A DNA stretch of 64,000 nt from Micropruina sp. (GTDB lineage Bacteria; Actinomycetota; Actinomycetes; Propionibacteriales; Propionibacteriaceae). Shown here piece after piece: positions 53,904 to 63,796 of this stretch (the stretch's first letter is position 1; every line of letters begins with the position of its first letter). The position numbers and the translations under genes were made by a program. The notes below the pieces were generated by a model. That model was given only the letters and a program-made list of their open reading frames with translations, was not told where the DNA came from and ran no database searches. Where the stretch lies: contig JADJVZ010000011.1 of assembly GCA_016716635.1 (NCBI GenBank), positions 1,459,264 through 1,523,263 on the forward strand, read 5' to 3'.

Positions 53904-54627
53904 CTAGGGGCGAGCGAAGCCCTCGTCCCGCGTGAGAGGCGGATTGAGGACCGCGATCGTTCCGGCCCTGAAGAGCGACGCCGGACGACCCTGCCCGTTC
54001 CGGCGGGTGCGCCCGGTATCGACGAGCAGACCGGGAGTACCGGTGAGCTTGCGGTGGAAGTTGCGAGGGTCCAGCGGGTAGCCCCACACCGCCTCGTAGA
54101 CCGCGCGCAGGTCGCTGACGGTGAACTCGTCAGCGCAGAAGGCCGTCGCGAGCGAGGTGTATTCCAATCCTGGCCCTTGCCCGCTCGAGCCCGTCCCGGA
54201 GAATCTGCCCGTGATCGAACGCGAGGGCCAATGCGAGGGCGTCGGCCACCGGCACCCAGCGCGCCTCCCGGGCGTCGCTGCCAGCGGTGGGGTGCGGGAG
54301 TTCGGGAGCCAAGGCGAGGTAAGCCACGGAGAGCACGCGTCCGCGGGGATCGCGGCCCGGTTCGCCGTAGGCCCGCAATTGCTCGACATGTGCGATGCCC
54401 GGAGTCAGCCCAGTCTCCTCCTGGAGTTCGCGGATCGCGGCGGCATCGAGGCCCTCCCCTGCCAACACGAACCCTCCTGGGAGCGCGAGCTTGCCGACGA
54501 AAGGTTCGATGCCGCGGGTCACCAGCAAGACGTGGAGCTGACCTTCGATGAGGGTGAAGACCACGATGTCGACGGCGACCGCCAGATGGCTGTATCGCGA
54601 CAGGGCATCGAGTTCCGGTTCGACCAT
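53904..54627 (-). pseudogene. Nudix-wHTH regulator (NrtR-like), frameshifted by one base
   Basis: The first 155 residues (ATG 54627) are a Nudix domain with an intact Nudix box GFVLAGEGLDAAAIRELQEETGL (G-x5-E-x7-REL-x-EE-x-G). Then at about 54168 the frame breaks; one frame over follows LEYTSLATAFCADEFTVSDLRAVYEAVWGYPLDPRNFHRKLTGTPGLLVDTG and RRNGQGRPASLFRAG, the winged-helix of NrtR/AraR-type regulators. Removing one base gives 240 aa. NrtR proteins sense ADP-ribose and related compounds and repress NAD genes. It is divergent from the SPFH gene across a half-site-rich gap. Confidence 0.82.
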
Positions 54628-54649
54628 GCACCCAGGCTATCGCGTCGAG

Positions 54650-54694
54650 TTGACGATAAACACCCTGGAGGATTATCGTCTTGTTGACGACAAT
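54650..54694. promoter_or_regulatory. Three-half-site operator between Nudix regulator and SPFH gene
   Basis: TTGACGATAA (54650-54659), TTATCGTC (54673-54680, the reverse complement of the first site) and TTGACGACAA (54684-54693). The last two form a 9-5-9 inverted repeat ATTATCGTC-ttgtt-GACGACAAT with one mismatch (54672-54694). They fill the gap between the divergent genes and are probably the sites of the Nudix-wHTH regulator; whether they match a known NrtR motif I cannot say. Confidence 0.68.
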
Positions 54695-54713
54695 CCTCCA
54701 GAGGAGAAACATC

Positions 54714-55784
54714 ATGGCAACCATCACCACCTACCCCTTTGTTCGGCACCTGCGGGCTACCCCCACGGCTCACGTGATCCAGCTCCGCCAAGGCCGGACC
54801 AAGCGCTCCGGCACCGGGCTGGCGTTCTGGTTCCGCCCGCTGGCCGCGGTCTTGTCCGAGGTTCCGGTCGACGACCGCGAACTCCCGTTGGTGGCCCACG
54901 CGCGGACGGCGGACCTGCAGGAGGTCACGGCCCAGGTGACGGTGAGCTTCCGGTTCACCCAGCCGGAACTGGCCGCCGTCCGCCTCGATTTCGGCATCGA
55001 CCCGCGCACCGGTTCCTGGACCGCCTCCCCCCTTGAGCAGGTGGCCCACCTGCTCGGGGAACTGGCCAGCGGTCACGTGACGGATGCACTTGCCGGCCTG
55101 ACGCTCCGCGAGGCCGTCGGCACCGCCACTGGTCCCCTGGGGGATCGCGTCGGGGCAGCGCTCCGAGACGACCCACGGGTGTCGGACACCGGGCTGGCCG
55201 TGTTAGGCGTGCGCATTCGCTCCGTCCGCGCCGACGCCGACTTGGAGCGCGCCCTGCAGACGCCGGCCCGGGAGGCAGCGCAGAGCGAGGCCGATCGCTC
55301 CACGTACGAGCGTCGGGCGCTGGCCGTCGAGCGGGAACGCGCGATCGCCGAAAATGAGCTGGCCAACCGCATTGAGCTCGCCACGCGCGAGAAGCAACTC
55401 GTAGCAGAAGAGGGGGCGAACGCGCGGGCCCGGGCCGAGGAGGCCGCGGCCGCGGCCCTCATCGAGGAACGCGCCAAGACCGAGCGTCAGCACCTGGAAA
55501 CGGAATCTTTGGCCGAAGCAACACGCACCCAGGGTGAGGCGGATGGGGCCGCCGAGCAGGCCCGGCTGGCGGCTTTCGCCACAGTCTCCACCGACGTGCT
55601 GCACGCGCTGGCGCTTCGCGAGTTCGCGAGCCAACTCCCCTCCGTCGGCCAGTTGACCATCACGCCCGACCTGCTCACCGACGCCTTGGCGCAGCTGACC
55701 CCGGGCACCGGGGGGCCTGACCATGACACTGCTACCCCGGGTCGTCGTGGTCCACCGCAGGAGCGAACTCGACGAACTCATTGA
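54714..55784 (+). CDS. SPFH/band-7 domain protein with long coiled coil
   Basis: As read 356 aa. Residues about 15-190 form an SPFH/band-7 domain (AHVIQLRQGRTKRSGTGLAFWFRPLAAVLSEVPVDDRELPLVAHARTADLQEVTAQVTVSFRF; then VAHLLGELASGHVTDALAG), without an N-terminal TM. Residues 190-300 are a long Ala/Glu/Arg coiled coil, then LALREFASQLPSVGQLTITPDLL. A GAGGAG stands before the ATG. The last 20 residues look like wrong-frame reading of the next gene: one more G in the G-run at 55710-55715 would end the protein at 55720, two bases before the next start. Confidence 0.85.
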   Translation: MATITTYPFVRHLRATPTAHVIQLRQGRTKRSGTGLAFWFRPLAAVLSEVPVDDRELPLVAHARTADLQEVTAQVTVSFRFTQPELAAVRLDFGIDPRTGSWTASPLEQVAHLLGELASGHVTDALAGLTLREAVGTATGPLGDRVGAALRDDPRVSDTGLAVLGVRIRSVRADADLERALQTPAREAAQSEADRSTYERRALAVERERAIAENELANRIELATREKQLVAEEGANARARAEEAAAAALIEERAKTERQHLETESLAEATRTQGEADGAAEQARLAAFATVSTDVLHALALREFASQLPSVGQLTITPDLLTDALAQLTPGTGGPDHDTATPGRRGPPQERTRRTH

Positions 55785-56624
55785 CCGCCACGGCACACGG
55801 GGGCAGGTCGAGTTCTTCCTGCGGACGCGGGGACGCTCTATGGCCGATCTTCAAGCGCGGCACGACGCACTGGGCGCCGCTCTGCGGTGCGCGTCCGCGG
55901 CGATCCCCACGGACTGGAGGCGCGGCTGGGCCGAGCGCGAGGATCTCCCGCGCTTCGACTTCCGAGCTCGGGGATGTGGTGGTCGTGGTCGGTCCCGACG
56001 GCCTCGTGGCGAACACGGCCAAGTACCTCGAGGGGCAGCCGGTCATCGGCATCGATCCCGAGCCGGGGCGAGGGCTGGGCGCCTTGGCGCGCCACCCGGC
56101 AACGGCCATCGGTGGGTTGCTGGGTGAGGTGCACCGCGGGCGGGTCACCGTGGAGGCCCGCACCATGGTGCGCGCCTCGCTCGACGATGGCACCACCCTC
56201 GACGCCCTCAACGACATTTACGTGGGCCAGGCTGGCCACCAGTCCGCGCGCTACGAGTTGCGCCGGAGCGACGGGAAGCGGGAAGCGCAATCGTCGTCCG
56301 GGTTGATCGTGAGTACCGGCACCGGCGCGACGGGGTGGGCGGCTTCGATCGTCGGCGAACGCGAGCGCTCACCTCGCCTTCCGTCCGCAACCTCCGACGA
56401 GCTTGCTTGGTTCGTCCGCGAGGCGTGGCCTTCGCCGCTGACCGGGACGAGCCTGACCTCCGGCGCCCTCCCGATGGGTGACAGCCTGGACATCCTGACG
56501 CAATCGGACACCCTCGTGACCTTCGGGGGACGGCATTGAGGGCGACCGGCTCCTGGCCCGCTGGGGACAGCTCATCCACCTGGAAGCGTCGCCGCGGCGC
56601 CTGCACCTGGTACGGGGCCAATGA
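55723..56624 (+). pseudogene. Degenerate NAD-kinase-like protein, two one-base insertions
   Basis: Begins VVVVHRRSELDELIDRHGTRGQVEFFLRTRGRSMADLQARHDAL (frame 1). At 55962 an extra C shifts the frame; one frame over continues ELGDVVVVVGPDGLVANTAKYLEGQPVIGIDPEPGRGLG, LNDIYVGQAGHQSARYELR and SSSGLIVSTGTGATGW. At 56527 an extra G breaks it again; GDGIEGDRLLARWGQLIHLEASPRRLHLV ends at 56624. Corrected length 299 aa. The fold is that of NAD kinase, but GGDGT reads G-P-D-G-L and TPTGSTAY reads STGTGATGW, so the family is distinct; activity is unknown. It follows the SPFH gene directly. Confidence 0.8.
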
Positions 56625-56682
56625 AACCGCCGGAGTTGGCGGTGTGGGCTACGTGAAGGTCTACTGGTAACCCGCCCGGCTT

Positions 56683-57438
56683 CTAGCGCAGGTGCCAGAC
56701 GTCGCCCGCCGCAAACGGCACGACCCGATCGCCCACGCTGACCAAGAGTCGCCCCTCAGGGTCGACCCCAGCGCCAAGCCCTCGACCGCGCTGGTTTCGG
56801 ATTCGACGACCCGCACCCTGCGCCCGATCGTGGCGCAGCGCCGATCATAAGCCTGCTTGAGGGCGTCGAGGTCACGCTGTTCGGCGAGGTGTGCCGCCAC
56901 GGCCCCCAACACGCCCGCAGCGACGTCAAGCGCGGCGGCCGTCGATCCCGCCAACGCCAGAGAGGTGGCGGTGGGGACGGGAGTTGGTCCGTGGTCAGGT
57001 CAGATTGATACCCATGCCGATGATCACCAGGTCCGGCGCCGCGCGCTCGGCGAGGATCCCGCACACCTTGCGCCCGTCCAACAGCGTCATTCCGGCCACT
57101 TGAGTTCGGGTACCGGCCCGGTCGCGGCCTGGATACCATCCGCCACCGCGAGCCCCGTGAGCAGCGAAAGCCACCCCCAGGACGTGACCGGCAAGACGGG
57201 GCGCACCAGCACCGACATGGCCAACGAAGATCCGGGAGGAGCCTCCCAGCGACGCGTGAAGCGTCCGCGTCCTGCGCTTTGATGAAACGCGACCTTGACC
57301 GAGCCGGGAGCCGCTCCCTCGCGGGCTGCGACCGCGAGATCGGCGTTGGTGGAGCCTGTCGACGCCACCACCTGCACAGGGGCCAAGGCCCGACGGGAGG
57401 CGGCTCGCGAGATCGGCGGCGGTGAACAGCATCGGCAC
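56683..57438 (-). pseudogene. birA: Biotin-protein ligase, several indels
   Basis: Attaches biotin to carboxylase carrier domains. Readable pieces in changing frames from the start: PMLFTAADLASRL; VVASTGSTNADLAVAAREGAAPGSVKVAFHQSAGRGRFTRRWEAPPGSSLAMSVLV (GSTN and GRGR biotinoyl-AMP loop); then LKWP followed by a damaged N-D-V region; LLDGRKVCGILAE, VIIGMGINL; and RDLDALKQAYDRRCATIGRRVRV to a stop at 56683. The total span of 252 codons is normal. Being needed by the downstream acyl-CoA carboxylases, it is unlikely to be a true pseudogene. Confidence 0.8.
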
Positions 57439-57519
57439 GGCGTCACGTTACCCGCAACACGCGTATCGATGAGGCACGAGGATGTCGCCACCGGCGCGCA
57501 TGGCCGGTACCCTTCCGCC

Positions 57520-59082
57520 ATGGGTTCCCAGCACACCACCGCAGACAAGTTGGCCGACTTCGGACGCCGCAGTGAAGCCGCTCTGAATCCGGTCCCCGCT
57601 GCTGCCGTCGAAAAGCATCACGCCAAGGGCAAGATGACCGCGCGCGAGCGCGTTTTGCGGCTGCTGGACGAAGGCACCTTCGCCGAGTTTGACGAGTTCA
57701 CCCGGCACCGGTCGACCTCGTTCGGCTTAGACCACAAGCGTCCCTACACCGACGGTGTCATCACCGGTGTCGGCGCCATCAACGGTCGTCCTGTGTGCAT
57801 CTTCAGCCAAGACGTCACCATCTTCGGAGGCGCACTGGGCGAGGTCTATGGCCAAAGATCGTGAAGATCATCGACTTCGCCACCAAGACCGGCTGCCCCT
57901 GATCGGCATCAACGAGGGCGGCGGCGCGCGCATCCAAGAGGGCGTGGTGTCCCTGGGCCTTTACTCGGAGATCTTCCGCCGCAACGTGCTGGCTTCGGGT
58001 GTGATCCCTCAGATCTCGCTGATCATGGGCGCCGCGGCGGGCGGGCACGTCTACTCCCCGCCCTGACTGACTTCGTAATCATGGTCGACCAGACCTCCCA
58101 GATGTTCATCACCGGCCCTGCCGTCATCAAGACCGTCACAGGGGCCGACGTCACGATGGAAGAACTCGGCGGCGCCCGCACGCACAACACCAAGTCCGGC
58201 AACTCCTGCTGCCGCCGCCGACGAGGCCGATGCGCTCGAATACGTCCGCGAGTTGCTGACCTACCTGCCGCAGAACAACCTCGAAGATCCGCCAGTGTTC
58301 GAGGAAGGCGAGGTCGACCTCACGATCACCGACCACGACCGCAAGCTCGACACGTTGATCCCGGATTCGCCGAATCAGCCGTACGACATGCACGAGGTCA
58401 TCAAGACCGTCCTCGACGACGACGAGTTCTCGAGGTGAGCAGCCTTTACGCGCAGAACATCCTCACCGGTTTTGGTCGCATCGAGGGCCGTGCGGTGGGC
58501 ATCGTGGCCAACCAGCCGATGGTGTTCGCTGGCTGCCTCGACATCAAGGCTTCCGAGAAGGCAGCCCGTTTCGTCCGCACCTGCGACGCGTTCAACGTGC
58601 CGGTGCTGACATTCGTGGACGTGCCAGGCTTCCGCCGGGCACGGACCAGAAATGGGACGGGATCATCCGGCGCGGCGCCAAACTCATTTACGCCTACGGC
58701 GGCCACCGTGCCACTGGTCACTGTCATCACGCGCAAGGCCTACGGCGGCCCCTATTGCGTCATGGGCTCCAAGAGCCTGGGCGCGGACGTCAACCTGGCC
58801 TGGCCGACCGCCCAGATCGCCGTGATGGGCGCCGAAGGGGCCGTGAACCTGCTGTACCGCAAGGAGCTGGCCGAATCGGACGAGCCTGCCGAGCGCCGGG
58901 CCGAACTCATCGATAAGTACAACGACGAGCTGGCGAACCCCTACCTCGCCGCCGAACGGGGCTACATCGACCAGGTCGATGTACCCGCACGAGACCCGAG
59001 CCCGCATCATCCAGGTGTTGCGCCTGCTGCGCACCAAACGTCAGCAGTTTCCACCCAGAAGCACGGGAACATCCCGCTGTGA
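57520..59082 (+). pseudogene. accD5: Acyl/propionyl-CoA carboxylase beta subunit, at least five indels
   Basis: Carboxyltransferase subunit. Starts GSQHTTADKLADFGRRSEAAL with KMTARERVLRLLDEGTFAEFDEF and FSQDVTIFGGALGEVYGQ. Breaks at about 57853, 58061, 58205, 58428 and 58635, but pieces in order cover INEGGGARIQEGVVSLG, AAAGGHVYSP, TGADVTMEELGGARTHNTKSGN, LTYLPQNNLEDPP, LTGFGRIEGRAVGIVANQPMVFAGCLDIKASEKAARFVR, KAYGGPYCVMGSKSLGADVNLAWPTAQIAVMGAEGAVN and ANPYLAAERGYIDQV, ending at 59082. About 520 codons in all. Span and order are complete, so it is probably functional in the real genome. Confidence 0.85.
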
Positions 59083-59302
59083 GCGAGGACCTGACCCCAA
59101 GTTCTCTGTCGTCCGTGGGGATCCCACCGACGTCGAGTTGGCCGCGCTGGCCGCCGTCTTGGTGGCAGCCCGGCGGGAACGTGGTAATCCGCATGCCCCA
59201 GCCACCAGCACCCTGTCGGGAGGCTGGCGGTCTTATTGGCACACGGTCCGCAATCCCCTTGTGCCCGGTCGGGAGGCCTGGCGCAGCAGTTTCCGATTGT
59301 GA
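59079..59302 (+). pseudogene. accE: Acyl-CoA carboxylase epsilon subunit, one indel
   Basis: A small accessory subunit of the actinobacterial acyl-CoA carboxylase. The GTG at 59079 overlaps the accD5 stop (GTGA). After SEDLTP one C is missing in the C-run; the next frame reads FSVVRGDPTDVELAALAAVLVAARRERG and ends WRSYWHTVRNPLVPGREAWRSSFRL, the AccE pattern (VRG-x-PT-x-x-ELAAL and the final Trp-Arg). Corrected length 74 aa. Confidence 0.82.
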
Positions 59303-59380
59303 CTTGGGGAATCGTCCGGGCGGGCTTTCGGCCGGACAGTACCCTTTGTGAGCAGCCACAGCGCAAGAAAGGGCAACGCT

Positions 59381-60210
59381 ATGAGCGCCACCGACGACAT
59401 CCTCAACGCCATTGATCTGAATCAGATGGCCACCTATCTGGGGGTCGATGCGGCCACCGCCGAGGCCGCCGTGCAACAGGCCGTTCCGGCCCTGCTCCAC
59501 GGCCTCGAAGGCGAGGCGGCAGATCCGGAAGCCGCGACCGGCCTTACCAATGCTTTGGCCGCGCACAACAACGGCTTAGTGGGCTCGGGGGAGCCGGTGG
59601 ATCCCCACCAAATCGACACCGAAGACGGCACCAAGATCGTGGCGCACATCTTCGGCAATCAGCCGCAGGCGACCAGCAATGCCAATGCGCTCCTCGGGGG
59701 CCTCGGCAGCGGCCTGGTCAAGAAGCTGCTGCCGATCCTCGCGCCCATGGTGATGAGCTGGCTCGCCAACCAGCTGCTCAACCACCCGACCGTCCAAAAG
59801 ACGCAGAACCAGGCCCAGACCTCCAACGCCTCCAGCGGTGGCCTCGGAGACATCCTGGGCGACGTGCTCGGTTCCGTGCTCGGCGGGGGGCAGCAGACGC
59901 AGTCGACCCGCCAGACGCAGCAGGGTTCCGGAGGTGGACTTGGCGACATCCTGGGCTCGGTTCTTAGGCGGCGCCGGAGGCGCGGGCGGACTCGGCAGCA
60001 TCCTTGGGTCGATCCTCGGGTCCGGCGGCGCGCCCCAGGTCCAGCAGGCCCCGCAGACCCAGCAGTACCAGCAGCCGTCCTTCGGCCAGGCAACACCGCC
60101 TCGACCGGCAAGATCCAGATCAGGCTGATGACCCCGGCGCGACGCAACAGCAGAGCTCGGGCTCCTCTGACGTGCTCGGCAGCATCCTGGGTTCAATCCT
60201 CGGTCGGTGA
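59381..60210 (+). pseudogene. DUF937 protein with Gly-rich tail, frameshifted
   Basis: The N-terminal 130 residues are a DUF937 domain (MSATDDILNAIDLNQMATYLGVDAATAEAAVQQAVPALLHGLEGEA; VAHIFGNQP; LPILAPMVMSWLANQLL). A low-complexity tail of repeats of the type LGDILGDVLGSVLGGG rich in Gln follows. The frame changes near 59965 and again near 60130, where SGSSDVLGSILGSILGR ends at 60210. The repeated GSILG units make both real length variation and sequencing slippage possible. AAAGGG before the ATG. Function unknown. Confidence 0.72.
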
Positions 60211-60818
60211 CGGTGCGGACTGATCCTCGCCTCCGCGTCCCCGGCCCGCCTGCAGACATTGCGGCGGGCCGGGTGCGTCCCCGAGGTCGTCATTTCAGGG
60301 GTCGATGAGTCCCTCGTGTCCCGCGAGACCTCAGCTGATCTCGTCTTGGCGCTCGCCGAGTTGAAGGGCAGGCCGTTCTGGACCTCCTCTCCCCCACCGA
60401 GGACGTCATCGTGGTCGCCTGCGATTCGATGCTGGAACTGGACGGTCAAAGCTTCGGCAAACCCGACGACGCCGCCGAGGCGGTGGCCCGGTGGCGGACC
60501 ATGCGCGGTCGCGACGGCACTCTCCACACCGGACACTGGGTGGTCATCCGCCAGCACGGCCGGGATCGGGTCGCGGCACGGGTGGCGTCCACCACGGTTA
60601 CCTTCGCTGACCTCGACGACGCCGAAATCGATGCCTACGTGGCGACCGGTGAACCTCTGTGGGTAGCAGGAGCCTTCACCTTGGACGGTCTCGGAGGGCC
60701 TTACGTCACCCGCATCGACGGCGACCCGCACAACGTGGTCGGGATCAGCCTGCCCCTGTTACGGGTCATGCTGCGCGACCTCGGCATCCGGTGGCACGAC
60801 CTGGTGGAACGCGCCTGA
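60207..60818 (+). pseudogene. maf: Maf-family nucleotide pyrophosphatase, two compensating indels
   Basis: Hydrolyses non-canonical dNTPs/NTPs; related to septum formation. From the GTG at 60207 (overlapping the DUF937 stop), with one extra A near 60219, it reads LILASASPARLQTLRRAG, the Maf signature S-x-S-P-R variant, then SGVDESLVSRETSADLVLALAELKG. One G is missing near 60369, after which VACDSMLELDGQSFGKPDDAAEAVARWRTMRGRDGTLHTGHWVV and GALTLDG-like AGAFTLDGLGGPYVTRIDGDPHNVVGISLPLLRVMLRDLGI follow. 204 codons. M. tuberculosis has a Maf gene (Rv3282) in the same place. Confidence 0.82.
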
Positions 60819-60828
60819 AACGGCGCGA

Positions 60829-60987
60829 TCAGGGACCGACGTCGGCGTTGTTGAACGGCATGAACGGCGCCAGGGCCGGGAAAACCCAAGTGAACAGTGC
60901 CGCCACGACAGCCGCGAACAGCGCCAGGCAGGAGCAGGACCTTCACCAGGTTGGCCCCGGAAGGTGACGCCAGAGAAAACCGTACAT
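60829..60987 (-). pseudogene. Small sortase-linked membrane protein, two compensating indels
   Basis: A roughly 52-aa protein, ATG at 60987. It begins MYGFLWRHLPGPTW; two compensating indels then shift KVLLL into another frame, and LALFAAVVAALFTWVFP and APFMPFNNADVGP return in the first frame to a stop at 60829. The 159-base span is 53 codons. Short proteins starting MYGxLWRxLPG with one TM and ending PFMPFNxxxV are regularly found after class E sortases in actinobacteria. The sortase stop lies eight bases upstream. Confidence 0.7.
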
Positions 60988-60995
60988 ATCTCGCC

Positions 60996-61725
60996 TTACT
61001 TCGCCGGTGGGGCGAGAACGGTGGCCGGTAAGCCCTCGGCCCGGGAATAGTCGCCGCCAGCTCCCGTAGGCGACGTACCGCTGCCGCGCGCTGAACTCCG
61101 GATGGCAACTGGTCATGGTGAGCGCAGCTTTGGTGGCAACCATGCCGACCTTCTCGGGCACGGGGAGCACAACCTCCGAATGGTCGGGGTCCACAATGTC
61201 CGAACCGGTGACGCGGTACACGAAGTACGACGCCTTCGTCTCCACCACGATGACGTCACCCACGGCCAGTTCGGCGATCGGTTGAACGGCTTGCCGTACG
61301 TCGTCGGTGCCCGCCATCAAAGTTTCCGATCGCCCCGGTTGAGCCGTGCCCACGTAGTGTCCGACCCCTTCGACAGCACCGGCAGCCCTGTGCCTCGTAC
61401 ACAGGGCGCCATGAAATCGCGCTTAAAGCGAGGGATCCGCACCAAGGCGACAGCCTGGTCCGGCACGGCGACGCTGGTCGTGGCGGTCGTGGTGCCGGGC
61501 GTGATGGTCGCCACAGTGGAACTCTCGAACCGTGCGACCTCATCGCGCATCTCGGCACCAGCAACGACATCCGTCCAGAACAACTGCCACACCACAAAAA
61601 GCAGCACGAAGATGCCCGCAGAAATCAAGAGCTCGGAAAGAAGGCCTATGAGATGGGTGCCGAGCCCTATCTTGCGATGTGTGGCGACACGTCGAGGTGC
61701 AAGTTGTGTGTCCTGGCTCAGCAGT
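60996..61725 (-). pseudogene. Class E sortase, several indels
   Basis: A membrane transpeptidase that links proteins to the wall. The N-terminal TM segment (LLSELLISAGIFVLLFVVWQLFW), linker, ALVRIPRFKRDF and later QIAELAVGDVIVVETKASYFVYRVTGSDIVDPDHSEVVLPVP lead to LTMTSCHPEFSARQRYVAYG, where T-x-T-x-C is the catalytic Cys motif of class E. Frames change near 61360, 61300 and 61060; the end at 60996 (APPAK stop) is in the corrected frame. The start is unclear because no ATG/GTG is visible in frame; about 61725. Confidence 0.75.
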
Positions 61726-61819
61726 CCCCCTGCGTCGACAGCTTCTGGGGCCCCACGCTACCAGGGAGGCACACGACAGCGGAGCTAACGCGGCCCTCCC
61801 GGTAGGGGTGAGGACCGCC

Positions 61820-62707
61820 ATGACTGAGGAGACCGTACGCACTAGCCGCGTTCCTGCCATCGTTCGAGCTCTTCGCCCGAAGCAGTGGCTGAAGAACGCG
61901 CTCGTTTTCGCCGCGCCCTGGTGGCGGGCCCGCCGTTCACCTGGCACATCGTACGAGGCACCTTTCGCGCTACCTTGGCCTTCATTTTGGTGAGTTCCTC
62001 GATCTACCTCATCAATGACGTCCGCGACGCCGAGGCGGATCGCCTCCACCCGCAGAAGCGCCTGCGTCCGGTCGCGTCAGGCGAACTCAAACCCGGAATC
62101 GCGATCAGCCCGGACGCGATCCTCGAGCGGCAGGGCTGGTTGTTGCCGCGATCGGCCACCTTCCATGCTTCTCGTGACCCTCGTGGTCTACTCCGTGCTG
62201 CAAGTCGGCTACGTGTTGGGCTGGAAACACGTGCCATTGATCGACATCGCGATCGTGGCCATGGGGTTCTTGCTGCGGGCCGTGGCGGGCGGCGTCGCGT
62301 CCGACATCCCGCTCTCCAATGGTTCTTGCTGGTGGGCTTCGGTTCCTTCGTTTATGGTTTCTGGCAAGCGCTACTCGGGGATCGTCGAGCTGGGCGCCGA
62401 GGCGGGAACGCGGCGCTTCATTGACGATGTATACGGTCAGCTACCTGGTCGACCTGGACCATCTGCGCGGCGGTGCGTCATTGTCGCCTACGGTCCGGCG
62501 GCTTCGACCTGCGGCCGCGAACCGTCCGTTCGGCATCGCCTGGACGGCCATTTCCATCGCCCCTTTCACTCTCGCCATCCTGCGGTACGCGATGCGCACG
62601 ATGCTGAGAGGCGGGCGCCCCGGAAGAGTCGTCATCCACTACCGCATGCTCCAAGCGCTGGGCTTGCTATGGGTCGTGACGCTGAGCGTGCCCTCTTTCT
62701 TCACTGA
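61820..62707 (+). pseudogene. UbiA-type decaprenyl-phosphate phosphoribosyltransferase, several indels
   Basis: Starts MTEETVRTSRVPAIVRALRPKQWLKNALVFAAP (ATG 61820), the Rv3806c/UbiA pattern, with the Asp motif NDVRDAEADRLHPQKRLRPVASGEL one frame over. Further pieces VVYSVLQVGYVLGWKHVPLIDIAIVAMGFLLRAVAGG, WFLLVGFGSFVYGFWQAL, YTVSYLVDLDHLR, FGIAWTAISIAPFTLAILRYA and RMLQALGLLWVVTLSVP cover the whole family span (about 295 codons). The enzyme makes the decaprenylphosphoryl-ribose precursor of arabinan. The stop is near 62707. Confidence 0.78.
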
Positions 62708-62722
62708 GGCGGACGCCGCGAC

Positions 62723-63762
62723 TCAGAGCCAGTCGAACTTCCGGAAGAGGAAGAACAAACCGACGGTACCACGGTGATCAACGCGGCGGACTGGTGAGGC
62801 CGAACGCGCCTCTGCCGTACCCCGGTGGAACGTTTTGGCAAACCAACCCGTCACCGCGGTCGGGATCGCGATAATCGCACCCCACCCCCGCCAGCTTCTT
62901 CATGATCGTGTCGGGGCGTGAATCCTGCAGCGACAGATTGGTTTCGAAAACGCTGGTGACCATGTCGCGCAGCACTCCGTCCATCCGACGCACGGATCCG
63001 TGGTCATAAAGATCGGTGTAGTAGCCCTCCAGCGCCCGAGGCATTCCCTCCAACGGCATACGTTGAATACTCGCCACCACCCTCGCATGGGGAGCACGAT
63101 CCTCCGCAGCTACCAGCGCTTTGCGCATCCCGAACACCTGCTGCTGGACCGCCGCCGATTGAATCTTCTCGTCGAAAAGCAGGTCCTCCAAGCCCCTCCA
63201 GAGTCATCCATCGTTTGGATGGTGTCGGGTGGCCGTCCACAATCGTGTCCAACAGGCCGTGGACGAGGCCGCCGACACCCAGCCTTAAAAGCCCGTCGGC
63301 CGTCCAGCGATCCAACACCTCGGCCACGGTAGGCCCGGCGTCGCGGACGGTGATGAGCCCCCTGCCGCACCACGAACGCAGAGACCCAGGAGGTTGCCAG
63401 TTCCCACAATCCTGCGTCGTCCTGGACCAGGTCGGTGGTGTAACAGGTGAAGAACAAGTAGGAGGCGTGCCGGTGGTTTTTTCTGGACGCTCCCCCAGGC
63501 CCGCGCGTCCTGGACCGCATGCGGATCGAACCCGAGTTCTCTGCGAGCTTGGCCAGCAGATCTGGCCCGGCTGACAAAGGTCCAACCACACCAACGCTTC
63601 CGGGGTAGCCAACCAGACGTCCAGTTCTTCCAGCGGGAAGTCTTGGGCCACCTGCGCCCCGTCGCGCCAGGCCCGGCTCTGCATCGCCCACGCCAGCATC
63701 GCACGGGCGTCCACGAGCGCCTGGGACAACGGAGTTTGAGACTCGCGGGACGTCCACCTCAC
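62723..63762 (-). pseudogene. corA: CorA-family magnesium transporter, several indels
   Basis: A two-TM divalent cation channel. From a GTG near 63762: PLSQALVDARAMLAWAMQSRAWRDGAQVAQDFPLEELDVWLATPEALVWLDLCQPG, then HASYLFFTCYTTDLV, DTIVDGH, EDLLFDEKIQSAAVQQQVFGMRKALVA, SIQRMPLEGMPRALEGYYTDLYDH, DMVTSVFETNLSLQDSR and TIMKKLAG. TM and C-terminal pieces with TVGLFFLFRKFDWL end at 62723. The pore-lining GMN region reads QNVP, as often in actinobacterial CorA-like proteins. About 345 codons; order complete. Confidence 0.8.
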
Positions 63763-63796
63763 CCGCGCCCGACGAGTAGTTCTAGACTGCGCGTAC

